Origin: Ligula intestinalis
Taxonomy: Eukaryota; Platyhelminthes; Cestoda; Diphyllobothriidea; Diphyllobothriidae
Assembly (NCBI GenBank): GCA_036362985.1
Contig: JAYGXS010000007.1
Coordinates: 22,254,321-22,318,320 of the forward strand
DNA length: 64,000 nucleotides
Reading direction: 5' to 3'
Position numbers and translations under genes: made by a program. Under the pieces are notes generated by a model that saw only the letters and a list, made by a program, of their open reading frames with translations, did no database searches and was not told the DNA's origin. Positions 61,362-64,000 of this stretch are shown here, one piece after another; within the stretch, counting starts at the first letter, position 1, and each line of letters opens with the position of its first letter.

Positions 61362-62136
61362 CAGTAGTCGCCGGCTATTAAGCCCACCTCGGGCCCAGAC
61401 CAAATTGGGCTTAATAAGCGGCGGGCGCAGTAACCGGAGAGTCATAGTTCTTGATTAGCAAACGCAGGATAGGCACTATACATTACATGCGTACTGTATT
61501 ATGTGTAGAGCTTGGTTATGCACAAGAAAATAATGCTGTTTGTCTGTATTTTATGCAATAAAAAAAGTATTTGCTACACGTTTTAAAAAAAGCGGTCTAG
61601 TGTCACTTGTTTTAGAGGAAACTTCACTCGCAAGTGCTCTTTGATGTCCTTCTCCAGGCACCAGAAATCGTTGAATTTTGTGAAACCTGATGCCTGTAGA
61701 CCGCGTTGCAAAGTGTAGAGTGCAGCCCTTATCTGCGCAGCAGTGTGAACTGGCTCTTCGTCCTGATCGTCATCATCATCACCAAAAACTTCCTCATTTG
61801 CTCCACCTCCATTCTTCACTTCTTCCTTCTGAGTGATTTCAGTGACCAAGTTCTGCTCAAAATCTTCCTCGCTTGTTTCATCAGTGACTTCAACAACTGC
61901 ATCGATGTCGGGGATTTGTCCTTTTGACCCCTCATGTCTGCTGCCGTTCAAAAAGGGTGTCGCCAAATTCAACTTGAAAGCTAAAAACAAATCACATCCG
62001 GCAAACTGGGCTTTGAAGCCGGCGACTGGTCTTATTAACCGGCGGATTTTGCGATGTAAAATTCCGTCCTAAGCTGATGTGGGCTTAATACGCGGCTGGG
62101 CTTATTAACCGTGGGCTTACTAGCCAGCGACTACTG
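61362..62136 (-). mobile_element. pogo/Tigger-like DNA transposon, internally deleted
   Basis: The ends CAGTAGTCGCCGGCTATTAA and its complement at the right (TAGCCAGCGACTACTG) are inverted repeats of about 26 bp, flanked by TA (61360-61361, 62137-62138). Sub-terminal GGGCTTAATAAGCGGCGGGC blocks recur near both ends. Inside, the minus strand keeps only the C-terminal part of a transposase. Total length is 775 bp against over 2 kb for complete elements. Confidence 0.92.
61583..61990 (-). pseudogene. pogo/Tigger transposase, C-terminal remnant
   Basis: The open frame encodes acidic DIDAVVEVTDETSEEDFEQN, EVFGDDDDDQDEEPVHTAAQ, then IRAALYTLQRGLQASGF and KFPLKQVTLDRFF. The acidic stretch, a leucine/alanine helix and a terminal QVTLDRFF are typical of the end of Tigger/pogo transposases. 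The DNA-binding and DDE domains are deleted. Confidence 0.85.
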
Positions 62137-62249
62137 TATTAGTATTAGCAAGAGTAGTGGGTTGCAACTGGCGCTATGCTAAAAGCATAATGAGAGTGAT
62201 GGTGGTGGAAAAAAACACAGGACAAACAGACAGACAAGGATGCGCCTAC

Positions 62250-62431
62250 CTCCGACTGATCCGGCTGGCGTATGATGGGTGTGGGCTGAGATGAAGGAAC
62301 AGGAGGAGTTGGCGGTGGTGGGGTTGGTGGCGGCGTTGGCGTTGGTTGTGGCGGAGTAGAAGAAGGACGACCGGCAGCTAGCGGGGACTGGTAATCGAGA
62401 AATGGATTGTTGCACTTCGCGGTGACCCCGC
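62250..62431 (-). CDS. internal exon with NPF motif and proline-rich region
   Basis: Acceptor TTTTTATTGCTAG and donor GAG/GTAGGC on the minus strand. It encodes GVTAKCNNPFLDYQSPLAAG, RPSSTPPQPTPTPPPTPPPP and TPPVPSSQPTPIIRQPDQSE. An Asn-Pro-Phe motif (EH-domain ligand) precedes a proline run. The exon ends in phase 0, the same phase in which the 55904 exon begins, so they can join. Alternative frames lack homology. The pogo element lies in the intron below it. Confidence 0.6.
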
Positions 62432-62524
62432 CTAGCAATAAAAAAATGATCAACAAGGAAACTCACTCACTCAGCTAGTACAGGCAAAAAAAGATTCAGA
62501 AGTGGGGATGACAGCAACGCTCAC

Positions 62525-62564
62525 CAGGAGGACTTCCTACGGCAGTCTCACCGTGCGTCGGGGA
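62525..62564 (-). CDS. short 40-nt exon upstream of the NPF exon
   Basis: On the minus strand TTTTTGTAG precedes and GTGAGC follows. It encodes SPTHGETAVGSPP and a split Gly that is completed by the next exon (62431). The phase fit supports it, but a 40-nt exon could arise by chance. Confidence 0.5.
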
Positions 62565-64000
62565 CTACAAAAATCAAGGAGGAAGCGCAGTTAAGAGCAG
62601 ATCAGGTTGCAGGCTTTAAAGAGAATTAGGAGCACACAAAAAAGGGATCGCGAAGGGCAGAGCGTTAGCTGATGTGGTACAAAAGGCTCTTATTAATCGG
62701 GCAGAGGTCATGACGAAAAAAGAGCTGGTCGCCTGGTAAGATGAATGGTTATGTGAGTAAAAAGTAAGCGAATCGGGAAAACGAGAAGATAATCGCTAGG
62801 ATGGCGGGGAAAACCCAGAGCCTTTTCGGGGAATTACACTAATGCGCTGGTATAAGAGTCCCCAGTGCAAAAACACCCGTGGGAAAAGGGTGAGTAGCAA
62901 ACGGGGAAAACAAGTGCATTAAACTAGAAACTGCATACCTGATTAGGCTCCTTGTCGGGACTAGCAGCAGTATGGAAAAGGGGATAAGAGACGGACACAA
63001 ACATTATTCTTACACATACCTACTCACACCATATTAGTAGACAGTTTTTAGTAAATGAATAATATACTGTGGGGGTGGTTACATGGTTGACAATGGGGTC
63101 CGTACTCGTTGGCAGAAAAACGTGACGCGCACCGGGACAAGTGTAGCAACAGAGCTTAAATTTGGTACACAAGATACTCCTTTTGAACCAATCACAGTGA
63201 ACACAGTCCGGTTTTCTAATAAATACCGCCAAAATACCACCCGCAGGTTAAACGAGATCTAATTTGCGTCTGTCAATTAAACAATTTTAAGTACGTGCAG
63301 TGACAGACATTGGATCTTGACATATAACAAAGAGGTGGTAATCATACGCTTAACGAACCCAAATTTGTGCTCGCAGTAGTAAATTAGTTGTAGCCCTCAT
63401 GCTTTTATATGCTCTTTGTTTTAATTTATTTCTTTTTACCTGCGATATGGCCTAACCATAAAATTCCCTATTAAGATCGGCCCCGTAAGACAGAATCCGG
63501 GAGCTATGGTATCTAAGGGACGCTACCAACTTTATTTTTACCGATTATACTGACGTACAATGGGAAGAAAAATGGATTCGTCAGCGTTCGGAAAAAAATA
63601 TTCAGAATTATGCGTAATTGTCTGTTAAGTTAAACTTTTTGCCATCTCGACCCGAAAACATAGCCAGTTAATGAGGCAGCACACCTGGTAATTTTAACAG
63701 CGATTCAGTGGAGCATAGAAAATCCTTGTGTACGATCTTTAGAATAGTTAAGCCATTTCATTATGCCCAGAGATGACCTAATCAAAAATCGGTTCAATAA
63801 GTTTGTTATTTGGATAGAAAAAGGATGAGTCTTATTGCTGTCTTTTGACCTGATTGCCTTCTCGAAAATAAATGAAAAGCAGCCAAATAACCGCTCGATT
63901 ACCGTAGTGGTAGTACCATATATAATTAATACTTAGGCATTGTAAGTAGTTATGTTATTTACGAAGAAAAGAAACACGTATATATGCCCACCACGCGGAG
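62565..64000. other. no gene or repeat recognised
   Basis: Purine-rich to 63000, then AT-rich. A 70-codon minus frame (63020-63232) with several cysteines shows no family I can name. Upstream exons of the minus-strand gene may lie here or beyond the window. Confidence 0.4.

Noticed and set aside
63020..63232. 70-codon Cys-rich minus frame as an exon of the 62.5 kb gene
   Set aside because: No convincing donor or acceptor in phase and no recognised domain.
1..64000. CRISPR array, operons or other bacterial features
   Set aside because: Introns, LINEs, SINEs and animal transposons show a eukaryotic nuclear sequence. No regularly spaced short repeats were seen.

Overview
The window is nuclear DNA of an animal with spliced genes, interrupted by repeats of nearly every eukaryotic class. 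The one clear host gene is an orthologue of BROX (a BRO1-domain protein). The repeat set is Penelope-like elements with GIY-YIG endonuclease domains and hammerhead-ribozyme cores, CR1/Jockey- and RTE-type LINEs, Ty3/Gypsy elements, mariner and pogo/Tigger transposons, and a tRNA-derived SINE. This set and one very short intron (44 nt) suggest a flatworm, possibly a diphyllobothriid tapeworm. That assignment is an inference from style; nothing in the sequence proves it.

Layout. 0-2 kb: SINE fragment and a dead mariner (407-1990). 2-11 kb: several Penelope-like fragments, one nearly complete (7.9-10.1 kb, minus), a CR1-like 3' end and a long palindrome. 11.4-12.6 kb: AT-rich, no gene. 13.07-14.2 kb: last exon of a GT31 (beta-1,3-galactosyltransferase type) gene with a Lys/Pro/Glu tail. 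14.5-29.1 kb: repeats, including a CR1 element at 15.85-18.5 kb with an inverted partial copy at 27.4-29.1 kb, a minus-strand LINE (18.8-21.9 kb) carrying a GC-rich insertion, and a plus-strand LINE split by a complete-ended LTR retrotransposon (22905-26137, 4-bp target duplication). 29.44-49.07 kb: BROX, plus strand, eight phase-compatible exons ending in a CaaX box; its introns hold RTE, Gypsy, Penelope, R1/Jockey-like and SINE copies. 49.8-53.5 kb: SINEs, Gypsy integrase and gag remnants, a mariner MITE and a foldback. 55.5-62.6 kb: three minus-strand exons that join in phase and may be the 3' end of one gene with an NPF motif, a proline-rich stretch and a C-terminal UBA-like segment; its introns hold a LINE remnant, a Penelope remnant and a pogo deletion derivative. 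62.6-64 kb: nothing recognised.

The BROX gene probably acts in ESCRT-linked membrane work through a prenylated BRO1 domain. The most unusual non-genic signal is the repeated pairing of Penelope-like 3' coding fragments with a hammerhead-type core (CUGAYGA, stem, GAAA) just downstream on the same strand, in several loci and at least two structural versions.
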